Source: Saprospiraceae bacterium
Lineage (GTDB): Bacteria; Bacteroidota; Bacteroidia; Chitinophagales; Saprospiraceae
Direction of reading: 5' to 3'
DNA: 64,000 bases
Assembly: GCA_029251525.1 (NCBI GenBank)
Contig: JAQXDE010000020.1
Span: 1-64,000 of the forward strand
Shown: piece after piece, positions 35,691 through 45,336 of the stretch
Numbering within the stretch: position 1 is the stretch's first letter
How the letters are laid out: the number at the start of each line of letters is the position of its first letter
Notes under the pieces: generated by a model
What the model saw: only the letters and a program-made list of their open reading frames with translations
Databases searched by the model: none
What the model was told of the DNA's origin: nothing
Made by a program: the position numbers and the translations under genes

Positions 35691-36023
35691 CTCTTGCACC
35701 TTGAAAAATATTGATTTTATAGTTTAAGGACTTAAATTAAAACCCTTAATTCTTCTTAATTCTCCATGATTTATTCTGGCTTACCCAATTGATTTTATGC
35801 CTCATTGGTATTTTTTAGATAAATAGTATTGGCATTTTATTTGCACTATTTTGAATTGTAAAGTAATGTAATACTGATTATCTGGATGTGACCTCAATCT
35901 CTAACACTTTTAATTTAAATTATTTAATTCAAAAGATTCTTTAGTCTTTTTTGATCAGACATGCTAGAATACGTGAATAATAAATTCCAACTTTCTTTTT
36001 AAAGAGAATAAACAAATAATTAT
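35691..36023. other. Intergenic region with a sigma-54 promoter
   Basis: It holds the sigma-54 box listed separately and implies a leader of about 170 nt for the H-NOX gene. No other gene or hairpin is visible. Confidence 0.5.
35829..35845 (+). promoter_or_regulatory. Sigma-54 (-24/-12) promoter of the H-NOX operon
   Basis: TTGGCATTTTATTTGCA has GG at 35831-35832 and GC at 35843-35844 with 10 bases between, and a TTTGCA -12 element. The start site would be near 35855. Confidence 0.75.
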
Positions 36024-36683
36024 ATGTACGGAATAGTTAACAAGGGGATAAGGGATTTAGTTATTCGTGATCATGGAGAGGATGTATGGGATGAAATAGT
36101 GACAGAGGCAGGATGCAAAGATGATTTTTTTATGAGTATGGAGGTTTATGATGATTCTATTACTTATAATCTAGTCGGTGCAGCTTCGAAGGTATTAAAA
36201 ACTCCATCACATGATTTATTAGTTTTGTTTGGTGAATTCTGGATGGTATTTACAGCAGCAGAAGGGTACGGGAGTGCTTTGCAAATAGCAGGAAGTACTT
36301 TTCCACAATTTTTAGGTCAATTGGATAATTTACATAGAAGACTTGGTACAACCTACAATAAGTTAAAGCCTCCTTCTTTTGTATTTGAAGAAATAGATGA
36401 TCAAACCTTGCTACTTCAATATCATTCGCATAGGAAAGGTTTAACTTCCTTTGCAATAGGAATTATCAGAGGATTAGGGAAAAAGTTTAAGGTGGATGTT
36501 GAAGTGAAACTAATTAAAAAACAAGAAGATTTTGGATATGATGAGTTCCTTTTGAAATATATCCCCATCAAGAACGAGATGGCAGAAAAACCAAATTTAA
36601 ATACAAAAAAACAAGAAAATGAGAAACCTAGATGCCCATATATTAAGTATAGACGGGGTAACCAAAATATTTCAACTAATTGA
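36024..36683 (+). CDS. H-NOX heme-nitric oxide sensor
   Basis: H-NOX proteins bind NO (and sometimes O2) at a b-type heme and pass the signal to a partner. This 219-aa member starts MYGIVNKGIRDLVI and shows the proximal histidine in FLGQLDNLHRRLG (H104), the conserved proline P117 and the heme-propionate motif YHSHR (Y133, S135, R137). After about residue 185 a charged tail (MAEKPNLNTKKQENEK) is extra. The tail's coding bases overlap the start of the kinase gene by 65 bp, so the two are one operon and probably translationally coupled. Confidence 0.95.
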   Translation: MYGIVNKGIRDLVIRDHGEDVWDEIVTEAGCKDDFFMSMEVYDDSITYNLVGAASKVLKTPSHDLLVLFGEFWMVFTAAEGYGSALQIAGSTFPQFLGQLDNLHRRLGTTYNKLKPPSFVFEEIDDQTLLLQYHSHRKGLTSFAIGIIRGLGKKFKVDVEVKLIKKQEDFGYDEFLLKYIPIKNEMAEKPNLNTKKQENEKPRCPYIKYRRGNQNISTN

Positions 36684-37824
36684 TCAAGTATTTCCATTTC
36701 ATATAATTCTCGATAGACAATTAGAAATTGTTCAATTAGGAAAAAATTTCAGAAAGATTGACCAGGGTATTAAAATAGGTGATTCTTTCTTAGATTATTT
36801 TGAAATAATAAGGCCTACCATTGGAACCTCATTTAAAAATTTTTCAATTAAAGAAAAAGAAGCATTTATTTTATCTATAATTGGAAAAAAATTAAGTTTT
36901 AAAGGAGAAGTTGTGGTTTATGAAGAGGAGGGAATAATTTTATTTTTGGGGACACCTATTTTTAGCAATAGTGAATTATTTTTAAAATATAATATTTCTC
37001 TCTCTGATTTTGCAGCATATGATTGTTCACCTGATTTTTTATTTAGCATGCAAGCTCAAGAGAACTCTTATCGAGAAATTAAAAATCTGGTAAAAGAACT
37101 TCAGTGTAACAAGAAAAAACTACTTAGATCAAATTCATCATTACAACAATTTGCCTATATAGCGTCCCATGATCTTCAATCTCCATTAAGAACAGTTGTA
37201 AATTTTGCACAATTATTGGAAAAAAAGTACGGATCACATTTTGACAATATAGGAAAAGAATATCTTGACTTTATTATTGTTGGTACCAAAAGGATGCAAC
37301 AACTGATTAGTAACCTACTAGAATTTGCTAAAGTGGAACAAATTCAAGCTAGTTTTGAAATAGTGAATCTTAATTCACTAATTAAAAAAATTACTACTGA
37401 TCTACAATTTGATATTCAAAAACAAAACGCCAAGGTTGAATATAGTAATCTTCCTTCCATCTATTTAAATCTAACCTTAATAAAACAATTGTTTCAAAAC
37501 CTGATTACGAATGCTATTAAATTTCGGCAGTTGGATGATCCAATTATTAATATTGAGTTTGAAGAAAAAAAGACAGAGTGGCAGTTTAGTGTAAAGGATA
37601 ATGGAATTGGTTTTGACATGAAAGACGAAAAAAAAATATTCGAAATTTTTCAGAGAGCTGTTGGTCTTGAATCCTATGAAGGAACAGGAATCGGGTTAGC
37701 AATTTGTAAAAGAGTAGTAGAAAAGCATAATGGGGAGATATGGGTAGAATCCGAACCGCTGAAAGGAACTACTTTTTATTTTACAATTAGTAAGTTTTTG
37801 TCTAGCTCTTTTAAAAATGCCTAA
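36619..37824 (+). CDS. HNOBA-domain histidine kinase, partner of H-NOX
   Basis: The 401-aa protein begins with an HNOBA (heme-NO-binding-associated) domain: FPFHIILDRQLEIVQLGKNF at 25-44, RPTI at 65-68, then LGTPIF at 110-115. A coiled coil follows to about residue 175. The HisKA motif FAYIASHDLQSPLRT has phospho-acceptor H184, and the ATPase part has NLITNAIKF, DNGIGFD and GTGIGLAICKRV. It has no membrane helix, so it is cytosolic like its partner. There is no receiver domain or adjacent regulator; the orphan LuxR regulator at 24711, also behind a sigma-54 promoter, is a candidate. Confidence 0.93.
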   Translation: MRNLDAHILSIDGVTKIFQLIDQVFPFHIILDRQLEIVQLGKNFRKIDQGIKIGDSFLDYFEIIRPTIGTSFKNFSIKEKEAFILSIIGKKLSFKGEVVVYEEEGIILFLGTPIFSNSELFLKYNISLSDFAAYDCSPDFLFSMQAQENSYREIKNLVKELQCNKKKLLRSNSSLQQFAYIASHDLQSPLRTVVNFAQLLEKKYGSHFDNIGKEYLDFIIVGTKRMQQLISNLLEFAKVEQIQASFEIVNLNSLIKKITTDLQFDIQKQNAKVEYSNLPSIYLNLTLIKQLFQNLITNAIKFRQLDDPIINIEFEEKKTEWQFSVKDNGIGFDMKDEKKIFEIFQRAVGLESYEGTGIGLAICKRVVEKHNGEIWVESEPLKGTTFYFTISKFLSSSFKNA

Positions 37825-37835
37825 AAATTCAATTT

Positions 37836-37870
37836 AAAAAAAGGATTAAGTCTTACTTAATCCTTTTTTT
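37836..37870 (+). terminator. Terminator after the H-NOX operon
   Basis: A perfect 15-bp stem (37836-37850 with 37856-37870), a 5-nt loop and a T-run. Confidence 0.92.
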
Positions 37871-37976
37871 ATGGCAAGTTTTCAGTTTTCAGTCACCGTA
37901 AAGTCAAACATTCCTTTCCTTAAAACATTTCCCATTTCTATTCCTTCTATAATAGAAAAATAACAACCCAAAACGT

Positions 37977-37984
37977 TAACTTTG
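37977..37984 (+). promoter_or_regulatory. Probable -7 box of gcvP
   Basis: TAACTTTG fits TAnnTTTG and lies 53 bp before the ATG. No clear -33 box is seen. A purine-rich AAAGGAAGAGAG before the ATG is one of the few Shine-Dalgarno-like sites in the window. Confidence 0.35.
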
Positions 37985-38036
37985 CTAATGCTTAGCTAAT
38001 CGATATTTTTTTACCAAATTTAATAAAGGAAGAGAG

Positions 38037-40961
38037 ATGTTTAACCTTGCCCACTACGACAAATTTGTCAACCGTCACGTTGGTGTAAATGATGCCGACG
38101 AAAAATCTATGTTGAAAACAATTGGAGTGAAAACACTTAACCAATTGATAAAAGAAACAGTTCCTAATTCTATCCGAATGAAAGGTGATTTAAATATCCC
38201 AGTAGCAATGACAGAGTTTGATTACTTACAAGAATTAAAGCAAACTGCTTCAATGAACAAAGTATTCAAAAATTATATCGGGCTAGGATATAATGGGACG
38301 ATTACCCCTTCTGCAATTTTGAGGAATGTATTTCAAAATCCAGGGTGGTACACTCAGTATACTCCCTACCAAGCAGAAATTGCTCAGGGTAGATTGGAGG
38401 CTTTATTGAATTTTCAAACGATGGTAAGTGATTTAACCTCATTACCAATTGCGAATGCTTCTTTATTGGATGAGGGAACTGCTGCAGCTGAAGCGATGGC
38501 GATGTTCTATGCTCAAAAGAATAAACGTGTCAAAAATGACGATGATTTAGCCAATGTCTTTTTTGTAGACAATAAAGTTCTAGATCAGTCATATGATGTT
38601 TTAATTACTCGAGCCAAACCACTAAATATAAAAGTGGTGCGAGGTGATTGGAAGTCATACAAATTTACTGAAAAAACATTTGGTGTACTTTTACAATATC
38701 CTGCAAAAGATGGCTCTGTAGAGGATTATCGAGCCTTTACAGCTGAGGCAAATGATAAGAATGTTTTTGTTACTGTAGCAGCTGATATTTTGAGTTTAGC
38801 ACTTTTGATGCCACCCGGAGAATGGGGGGCGGATGCTGTTGTTGGAAATACCCAACGCCTAGGTGTACCAATGGGTTATGGTGGTCCCCACGCGGCTTAC
38901 TTTGCAACTAAGGAAAAATTTAAGAGGCAAATTCCTGGTCGAATTATTGGAGTTTCAATTGATGAGCAAGATAATCCTGCTTTGAGAATGGCCTTGCAAA
39001 CTCGTGAGCAGCATATTAGAAGGGAGAAAGCTACTTCAAATATTTGCACAGCACAAGCATTGTTAGCTATCATGGCAAGTATGTACGCTGTTTATCATGG
39101 GCCAAATGGAATTCGACAGATTGCAGCACGAATCCATACATTAGCAGAAGTGTTGGAAGATAACCTACAAGATTTAGGGTATAAATTGACTAATAAATAT
39201 TATTTCGATACTTTAAGTTTTGAGGTAGATAAAAAACGTCAAGCGAGTATTAAAAAAATCGCTTTGGCAGAAGGAGTAAATTTTCATTATACTTCAAATA
39301 CAATTCAAGTTTCTTTGGACGAAACTGTTGGAATGGATGACTTGGATCAAATCATTCGAATTTTTGCGAAAGCTAAAAGAAAGAGTTTTAAAGCGATGGT
39401 TGTTCAACCACGTGATATGAATTTTCCAATGAAATTAATTCGGGAAACGGAATATATGACTCATCCTATTTTTAATAAATATCATACTGAGTCAGAAATG
39501 ATGCGGTATATTAAGCGTTTGGAAAACAAAGATTTGTCATTGATGCATTCGATGATTTCCCTGGGGAGTTGTACGATGAAATTGAATGCAGCTACTGAAT
39601 TGATTCCTGTAAGTTGGGCAGAGTTCGCTAATATTCATCCTTTCGCTCCAACTGCCCAAACAAAAGGGTATCAGAAAATTTTCACTGAATTAGAAGCTTG
39701 GTTAAGTGAAGTTACTGGTTTTGCTGCTTGTTCGTTGCAACCAAATTCAGGTGCGCAAGGAGAGTATGCAGGACTTCTGACAATCAAAGCTTATCACGAA
39801 GCAAATGGTAATTTTCACAGAAATATTGCGTTAATTCCTTCATCTGCTCACGGAACTAACCCTGCAAGTGCGGTTATGACTGGAATGAAAGTAGTGGTTG
39901 TGGCATGTGATGAAAGAGGAAATATTGATGTAGATGATTTAAAGGCTAAGGCAAAAGAACACAAAGATAACCTGGCTGCTTTGATGGTAACTTATCCAAG
40001 TACTCACGGAGTTTTTGAGGCAAAAATCAAAGACATTTGCAGAACAGTTCACAAGTATGGTGGAAAGGTTTATATGGATGGAGCTAATATGAATGCGCAA
40101 GTTGGATTGACCTCTCCAGGAATTATTGGAGCAGATGTTTGTCACTTAAATCTACACAAAACTTTTGCGATTCCTCATGGAGGTGGTGGGCCGGGAATGG
40201 GGCCAATCTGTGTGAATGAAAGTTTAGCGCCATTTTTACCAAAACATAAATTAATAAAAACTGGCGGTAAAAAAGGCATCCATGCAGTTTCATCTGCACC
40301 TTGGGGATCAGCAAGTATCTTGTTGATTTCATATGCTTACATAAAGATGTTGGGTAAAGACGGATTGACTGATTCGACCAAGTATGCTATTCTAAATGCG
40401 AATTATATCAAAGCTCTTTTAGAAAAGGAGTATGACATATTATATGTTGGAGACAAAGGTCGAGCAGCGCATGAGTTGATTTTAGACCTACGTCCGTTCA
40501 AAGAATTTGCGTCAGCAGAAGATTTGGCAAAGCGATTGATTGACTACGGATTTCATGCGCCAACACTTTCATTTCCAGTTGCAGGGACAATCATGATCGA
40601 GCCAACGGAAAGTGAAAGCAAAGCTGAATTAGATCGTTTTTGTGATGCGATGTTAGCGATCAAGAATGAAGTAAATGAGGTTGTTGCAGGAAAATATGAA
40701 ATTGATAACAATGTGCTTCACAATGCTCCACACACCGCAAAAGTAATTACTGCGGACGTTTGGAACTTACCTTATTCTAGACAAAAAGCAGCTTATCCAT
40801 TGCCTTATTTACATGAAGGGTTCAAGTTCTGGCCGTCGGTTGCTCGTGTAAAAAGTGCCTATGGAGATAGAAACTTAATTTGTACTTGTCCTCCGATTGA
40901 AGCATATGCTGAAGGGAAAGCCGAAAGTATAGATAAGAAAAAAGAAGCGAGCTTAACATAA
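38037..40961 (+). CDS. gcvP: Glycine dehydrogenase (decarboxylating), P-protein
   Basis: The P-protein decarboxylates glycine with PLP and passes the aminomethyl group to the lipoyl arm of GcvH. It is the fused form (974 aa): the N-terminal half has [20 protein letters not shown] and [11 protein letters not shown]; the C-terminal half has the PLP lysine in [20 protein letters not shown] and [15 protein letters not shown]. The GcvH and GcvT genes are not in the window. The gene is closed by a strong hairpin. Confidence 0.97.
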   Translation: MFNLAHYDKFVNRHVGVNDADEKSMLKTIGVKTLNQLIKETVPNSIRMKGDLNIPVAMTEFDYLQELKQTASMNKVFKNYIGLGYNGTITPSAILRNVFQNPGWYTQYTPYQAEIAQGRLEALLNFQTMVSDLTSLPIANASLLDEGTAAAEAMAMFYAQKNKRVKNDDDLANVFFVDNKVLDQSYDVLITRAKPLNIKVVRGDWKSYKFTEKTFGVLLQYPAKDGSVEDYRAFTAEANDKNVFVTVAADILSLALLMPPGEWGADAVVGNTQRLGVPMGYGGPHAAYFATKEKFKRQIPGRIIGVSIDEQDNPALRMALQTREQHIRREKATSNICTAQALLAIMASMYAVYHGPNGIRQIAARIHTLAEVLEDNLQDLGYKLTNKYYFDTLSFEVDKKRQASIKKIALAEGVNFHYTSNTIQVSLDETVGMDDLDQIIRIFAKAKRKSFKAMVVQPRDMNFPMKLIRETEYMTHPIFNKYHTESEMMRYIKRLENKDLSLMHSMISLGSCTMKLNAATELIPVSWAEFANIHPFAPTAQTKGYQKIFTELEAWLSEVTGFAACSLQPNSGAQGEYAGLLTIKAYHEANGNFHRNIALIPSSAHGTNPASAVMTGMKVVVVACDERGNIDVDDLKAKAKEHKDNLAALMVTYPSTHGVFEAKIKDICRTVHKYGGKVYMDGANMNAQVGLTSPGIIGADVCHLNLHKTFAIPHGGGGPGMGPICVNESLAPFLPKHKLIKTGGKKGIHAVSSAPWGSASILLISYAYIKMLGKDGLTDSTKYAILNANYIKALLEKEYDILYVGDKGRAAHELILDLRPFKEFASAEDLAKRLIDYGFHAPTLSFPVAGTIMIEPTESESKAELDRFCDAMLAIKNEVNEVVAGKYEIDNNVLHNAPHTAKVITADVWNLPYSRQKAAYPLPYLHEGFKFWPSVARVKSAYGDRNLICTCPPIEAYAEGKAESIDKKKEASLT

Positions 40962-40984
40962 TGGATAATACGTTAGTTAAAATA

Positions 40985-41020
40985 AAAACCTGCCATATGA
41001 ATCTTCATTTGGCAGGTTTT
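40985..41020 (+). terminator. Terminator after gcvP
   Basis: An 11-bp outer stem AAAACCTGCCA / TGGCAGGTTTT with a shorter inner stem, followed by GTTTTTTG. Confidence 0.88.
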
Positions 41021-41076
41021 GTTTTTTGTGGTAATTTCGGAAAATTTTAGTTTAATATTAAAAAAATAATTTAAAT

Positions 41077-42045
41077 ATGATCGTCGTTACAGGAGCAGCT
41101 GGATTCATTGGGAGTTGTCTTGTCCAGAAATTAAATGAGGAAGGGCATACCAAAAATATTGTTGTTGTTGATGATTTTTATAAAGATTATAAGGACAAAA
41201 ATCTTGATGATAAATGGATCCGAGATTGGATTCATCGAGACCTTTTTTTGGATTGGTTTGGAAGAAGTCATCAACGAGTAGGCTTTGTTTTTCATATTGG
41301 GGCAAGAACAGATACTGCTGAACAAAATAAAGAAATATTTGATGAACTTAATCTAAATTATTCTAAACGGATTTGGGAAATTTGCACAGAAAAACAGATT
41401 CCTCTAGTTTACGCTTCAAGTGCTGCCACTTATGGGGGTGGTGAATATGGTTATGAAGATTCGCATGAAATTGTTTCCAAATTAAAACCTCTTAACCCTT
41501 ACGGTGATTCTAAGAATGATTTTGACAAATGGGTTCTAGAACAAAAAAACACACCACCGTTTTGGGTGGGAACTAAGTTTTTTAATGTGTATGGACCGAA
41601 TGAATATCATAAAAAAAGAATGGCATCTGTTATTTTTCATGCTTACAATCAAATTATTGAAACCAATAAAATGATGCTTTTCCGATCTCATAAAGAAAAC
41701 ATCAAGAACGGTCATCAAAAACGAGACTTTATTTATGTGAAAGATGTGGTAAACATTTTATGTTTCTTTTATAAGGAACAAAAGAAAGGTGGGTTGTATA
41801 ATATAGGAACAGGAAAGGCAAGGACCTTTTTAGACTTAGTCAATGCGACTTTTAAAGCTATGAATATTGAACCTGATATTGGGTTTATAGATACACCAAA
41901 GGATATTCGAGATAATTATCAATATTTTACAGAAGCGAATATGAAAAAATTACGCGCTGCAGGCTATGAGAAGAAGTTTTATTCTCTTGAAGAAGGGGTA
42001 CAGGATTATGTAAAAAATTACTTGCAAGAGAAGAAGATATATTAG
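41077..42045 (+). CDS. hldD: ADP-L-glycero-D-manno-heptose 6-epimerase
   Basis: This 322-aa extended SDR starts with VTGAAGFIGS and has YASSAATYGGG and YGDSK (YxxxK). HIGARTDTAEQN and GTKFFNVYGPNEYHK are signature stretches of the RfaD/HldD family, which converts the D-glycero to the L-glycero heptose before LPS core assembly. KNGHQKRDFIYVKDVV closes the substrate pocket. It is a single gene. Confidence 0.92.
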   Translation: MIVVTGAAGFIGSCLVQKLNEEGHTKNIVVVDDFYKDYKDKNLDDKWIRDWIHRDLFLDWFGRSHQRVGFVFHIGARTDTAEQNKEIFDELNLNYSKRIWEICTEKQIPLVYASSAATYGGGEYGYEDSHEIVSKLKPLNPYGDSKNDFDKWVLEQKNTPPFWVGTKFFNVYGPNEYHKKRMASVIFHAYNQIIETNKMMLFRSHKENIKNGHQKRDFIYVKDVVNILCFFYKEQKKGGLYNIGTGKARTFLDLVNATFKAMNIEPDIGFIDTPKDIRDNYQYFTEANMKKLRAAGYEKKFYSLEEGVQDYVKNYLQEKKIY

Positions 42046-42095
42046 ATTGCAATCAATTTTTAACGTTAATTTGTTAATCATTCACTGATTAAAAG

Positions 42096-42566
42096 TTACC
42101 TCCGATAATTTAATCCAGAATAATAAATCATTCTCCAGTCGCCATTTGTTTTCATAAATCGCCTTTCAATCCAAAGTTTTTTTTCACCTCCAGTTGGAAT
42201 AAATTCGAAAATTAAACCGTCACTTACTTGTAGTAAATTTTTTACAAAATCTTCCTTTCGTGCATCCAAGTTTTTATGCATCTCCCAATCTTCTTTTTGC
42301 CATGTGAAATTTCCTTGAGCAAGAATTGTACTATCGGCATATTCAGGAAGACCCTCCAATGGGAAGTCAATATGCGTTATTTGGAATATACTATCCGAAT
42401 GAAATTGAGTGTAAAAAACCAAAAAATCTGCAGGGATTCGCTCAGTAGAATTAGCTTTAGTGTCAATATTCTCTATTCGATCAACTGATCGATCTTTTTC
42501 ACTCATTATTTTTTGAAAGGCAAACATCATAGAGATTCCAATTAAAATTCCGATAATAATTTTCAT
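42096..42566 (-). CDS. DUF4348-like membrane-anchored protein
   Basis: The 156-aa protein has an N-terminal membrane helix (IIIGILIGISMMFAFQKI) that is more an anchor than a cleaved signal. The rest holds the pattern FYTQFHSDSIFQITHIDFPL followed by EDWEMHK and WIERRFMKTNGDWRMIYY, which I tentatively assign to DUF4348. No catalytic motif is visible. The gene lies 14 bp after the phosphopantetheinyl transferase and is probably co-transcribed with it. Confidence 0.6.
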   Translation of the reverse strand: MKIIIGILIGISMMFAFQKIMSEKDRSVDRIENIDTKANSTERIPADFLVFYTQFHSDSIFQITHIDFPLEGLPEYADSTILAQGNFTWQKEDWEMHKNLDARKEDFVKNLLQVSDGLIFEFIPTGGEKKLWIERRFMKTNGDWRMIYYSGLNYRR

Positions 42567-42580
42567 TGTATTTATGGTTC

Positions 42581-43225
42581 TTAATTAATTTGTAGGCAAT
42601 AAACCAACATATGATTGTCAAAAATTTGATAGTGTAATGAATAAGTTGCCGAAAAGTCACCTTTAATAATAGCGCCCTTACAAGTTCCTTTTTTTAAATT
42701 ATAATTAAATGGCTCGATTAAAATATGTTCTTTAAATTCTAATTTTTTTCTACCATATGCTTTGTATAGTGCTTCTTTTGCTCCCCAATAAACGCTTAAA
42801 TGCTTCAGTCTAGTTTTTGGTTTTAAACTTTTCATTTCTTCTTCTCGCATAAACTTATGAGCGATTCGTTCAACACCAGGAGTAATGTTTTGAATGTCTA
42901 TTCCACATAAGTATGGAGAGGCAATTACTGCCACGAGTTGTTTAGAGTGGCTAAATGAAATTTCATAAGTGGAATCCACTAGATGTGGTTTTCCAAATTC
43001 ATCCTTTAAGCAAACACTTCGCTTTCGTCGTCCACTCATTTTATGCAATAACCATCGAACAGCTAACCATTCCAGCCGGCGGCTTTTACCAGCCAGTTTT
43101 TCAAATTGGTATAATTCATCTTCTTTTGGTTTCAGTCTTCGTAAAAAGTAACTTGGTGGTTCTGTGATATTCCAAAGACCGAGTTCACCCTTGGGTTGAA
43201 TATGTTGATGATTGAAAATTGGCAT
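42581..43225 (-). CDS. 4'-phosphopantetheinyl transferase superfamily protein
   Basis: This 214-aa Sfp/AcpT-like enzyme transfers 4'-phosphopantetheine from CoA to a carrier-protein serine. The signature motifs are CGIDIQNITPGVERIA (Mg2+ Asp) and VYWGAKEALYKAYGRKKLEF (WxxKEAxxKxxG). ISFSHSKQLVAVIAS is the conserved CoA-binding region. Whether it serves the fatty acid ACP or a secondary-metabolite carrier cannot be read from sequence. Confidence 0.88.
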   Translation of the reverse strand: MPIFNHQHIQPKGELGLWNITEPPSYFLRRLKPKEDELYQFEKLAGKSRRLEWLAVRWLLHKMSGRRKRSVCLKDEFGKPHLVDSTYEISFSHSKQLVAVIASPYLCGIDIQNITPGVERIAHKFMREEEMKSLKPKTRLKHLSVYWGAKEALYKAYGRKKLEFKEHILIEPFNYNLKKGTCKGAIIKGDFSATYSLHYQIFDNHMLVYCLQIN

Positions 43226-43259
43226 TACTCTTTTTTTAGCTCCGCAAAAATAATTATTA

Positions 43260-43288
43260 TTTGGATGTTCTTAAATATTTTATTTTTG
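43260..43288 (+). promoter_or_regulatory. Bacteroidetes sigma-A promoter of the WD40 gene
   Basis: TTTG (43260-43263) and TATTTTTG (43281-43288) are separated by 17 bp, matching the TTTG-N17-21-TAnnTTTG consensus. The ATG lies 35 bp downstream. Confidence 0.6.
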
Positions 43289-43322
43289 TGTTCAAATTTT
43301 AGGTAAAAGAGAGAAAAGCACA

Positions 43323-44249
43323 ATGAATAAAATTAGTATAAATAAAATAGCTCATCTCACTGGTCACAAAGGTGGTGTTTTTTCTTTGACAATGGGAAAA
43401 GAAGACCATCTTTTTCTTTCAGGTGCAGGGGATGGTTGGATTGTCGAATGGGACTTGACCCAACCTGAGAATGGGCGATTAATTGCTCAAGCTGAAGATA
43501 CTCAAACATCGGGAAGAGCGAGTGTTTTTTCTTTATTGGAAAGGAATGAAATGATCATTGCTGGAAATATGAATGGCGGATTACATTGGATTTTTCCAAA
43601 AGAAACTACTCGGAATAAAGATATTTTACCTCACAAGAAAGGAGTGTTTGATTTGCAGATTTTTGATGGAAATTTATTCACAATTGGTGGAAAAGGAATA
43701 TTGACCAAATGGTCAATCGATGAGCAGCAAGCTATAGAGAGTATTCAACTTTCGCAAAAGAGTCTCCGTAAAATGGCTTTTTCAAAAAAAAGGAAAGAAC
43801 TAGCCATAGGTGCAAGTGATGGGAATATTTATATTTTAGATGTCGAAAGTTTGTCTATAAAGAACACGATCGAAGCAGCACATAGTAATTCTGTTTTTGG
43901 ATTAAGTTATTCACCTGATGGAAATTATCTGTGGAGTGGGGGACGAGATGCATTATTGAAAATCTGGGATTTGAAAAATAATTATGAAGGTGTTTTTTCG
44001 GAACCAGGACATTGGTTTACGATTAATGAAATTGTTTTTTCGCCTGATGGAAAGTTTTCAGCGACAGCTAGCCGAGATAAAACGATTAAAATCTGGGATG
44101 CTAATAGCTTTAAATTACTCAAGGTCATCGATGCTGTTAGAGGAGGAGGACATATTAATTCTGTCAACACCTTGCTCTGGTCGAAGTACAATAATTGGTT
44201 GATTTCAGGCAGTGATGATCGAAGCATTATTATTTGGGAAATAATTTAA
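43323..44249 (+). CDS. WD40 repeat protein (single beta-propeller)
   Basis: The 308-aa protein is made of about seven WD40 repeats. Clear ones end in GWIVEWDLTQ, ALLKIWDLKN, TIKIWDANSF and SIIIWEII; GH dipeptides (LTGHKGGVFS) open several blades. It has no signal peptide and no extra domain, so it is a cytosolic single propeller, probably a protein-interaction scaffold. The gene order next to dcd gives no functional hint. Confidence 0.88.
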   Translation: MNKISINKIAHLTGHKGGVFSLTMGKEDHLFLSGAGDGWIVEWDLTQPENGRLIAQAEDTQTSGRASVFSLLERNEMIIAGNMNGGLHWIFPKETTRNKDILPHKKGVFDLQIFDGNLFTIGGKGILTKWSIDEQQAIESIQLSQKSLRKMAFSKKRKELAIGASDGNIYILDVESLSIKNTIEAAHSNSVFGLSYSPDGNYLWSGGRDALLKIWDLKNNYEGVFSEPGHWFTINEIVFSPDGKFSATASRDKTIKIWDANSFKLLKVIDAVRGGGHINSVNTLLWSKYNNWLISGSDDRSIIIWEII

Positions 44250-44298
44250 TTTGAGTATTCAAAAACATAAATAATTCAAATATTGACATTTAAAAAAT

Positions 44299-44306
44299 TA
44301 CCTTTG
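44299..44306 (+). promoter_or_regulatory. Probable -7 box of dcd
   Basis: TACCTTTG fits TAnnTTTG and lies 27 bp before the ATG. The same 8-mer precedes mnmE and the DUF7009 gene. Confidence 0.4.
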
Positions 44307-44332
44307 GCTTTCAATAAAAACAGTTAAATATT

Positions 44333-44869
44333 ATGATTTTATCAGATAAAAAAATTCTTAAATCCATCAAAGCTGGCGAAATTGTTGTCAAACCATTTCG
44401 AAGAAAATGTTTAGGCACAAATTCTTACGATGTGCATTTAGGGAGATATTTAGCGGTTTATAAGGACCGAGTTTTGGATGCTAAAAAACATAATCAGATT
44501 GAAGAAGTAATTATTCCAAAAAGTGGTTTTGTACTAGAACCTGGAACGCTTTATTTAGGGGTGACTGAGGAGTATACAGAGACACATAATTCTGTTCCGT
44601 TTCTAGAAGGAAAGTCAAGTGTTGGACGATTAGGAATTGATATTCATGCTACCGCAGGGAAAGGAGATGTTGGTTTTTGTAATCATTGGACTCTAGAAAT
44701 TTCGTGTGTACAACCTGTGCGAGTTTATGCCGGAATGCCGATTGGGCAGTTGATTTACTTTTCTGTCGAAGGCGATATCGAAAATTATTATAACAAAAAG
44801 GTAAACGCAAAATATAATAAAAGAACGAATAAGCCGATGGAGTCGATGATGTGGAAGAATAAATTTTAG
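44333..44869 (+). CDS. dcd: dCTP deaminase
   Basis: Dcd converts dCTP to dUTP, which supplies dTMP synthesis. The 178-aa protein has the family motifs GTNSYDVHLG, EGKSSVGRLGIDIHATAGKG (catalytic Glu region) and GFCNHWTLEIS. It forms a trimer in the family. The window also holds tdk (61155), so both dTMP supply routes are represented. It is a single gene. Confidence 0.95.
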   Translation: MILSDKKILKSIKAGEIVVKPFRRKCLGTNSYDVHLGRYLAVYKDRVLDAKKHNQIEEVIIPKSGFVLEPGTLYLGVTEEYTETHNSVPFLEGKSSVGRLGIDIHATAGKGDVGFCNHWTLEISCVQPVRVYAGMPIGQLIYFSVEGDIENYYNKKVNAKYNKRTNKPMESMMWKNKF

Positions 44870-45336
44870 AGATCTTTAAAAACCAATTTTATAAAGTTGG
44901 TTTTTTACAAATTGATAATTAGGTATTTATTATTTACTATTGTTGAATTTAAGCTAATTACAAAGTTATCATTCATTATTAATGGTAAAATACTTTGGCT
45001 TAAATATTCGGAATGAATTAAAATAAGTTACTAAAAAACATTATCTGTTTTGGACTTTTGAAACCCATATGAGTTTTAAAAAATAACTTGGTAGCTGTGT
45101 TTTATGGAACAACAAATCTATTATATAGCCTGAAAATAAAGTTGGTAATAACCCCAATGGTATATTGTAGAGCTCATGATTTAATTAATACATCATGCTT
45201 GGGATGAACCGAATCAAGAAAATCTAATTATAAGAGATAACAGTGATGTGCCACAAATTTTTAATGAAGTACCCATTCCAATCTTCCTGATAGCCTCTTT
45301 CATTCTTTCACCAAAATAAAAGGAATAACAAACCCA
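44870..45336. other. Intergenic region, no gene seen
   Basis: About 470 bp of AT-rich sequence after dcd. I find no long frame, no hairpin with a T-run except a possible weak one just after dcd (AACCAATTTTATAAAGTTGGTT), and no repeat. Confidence 0.45.
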
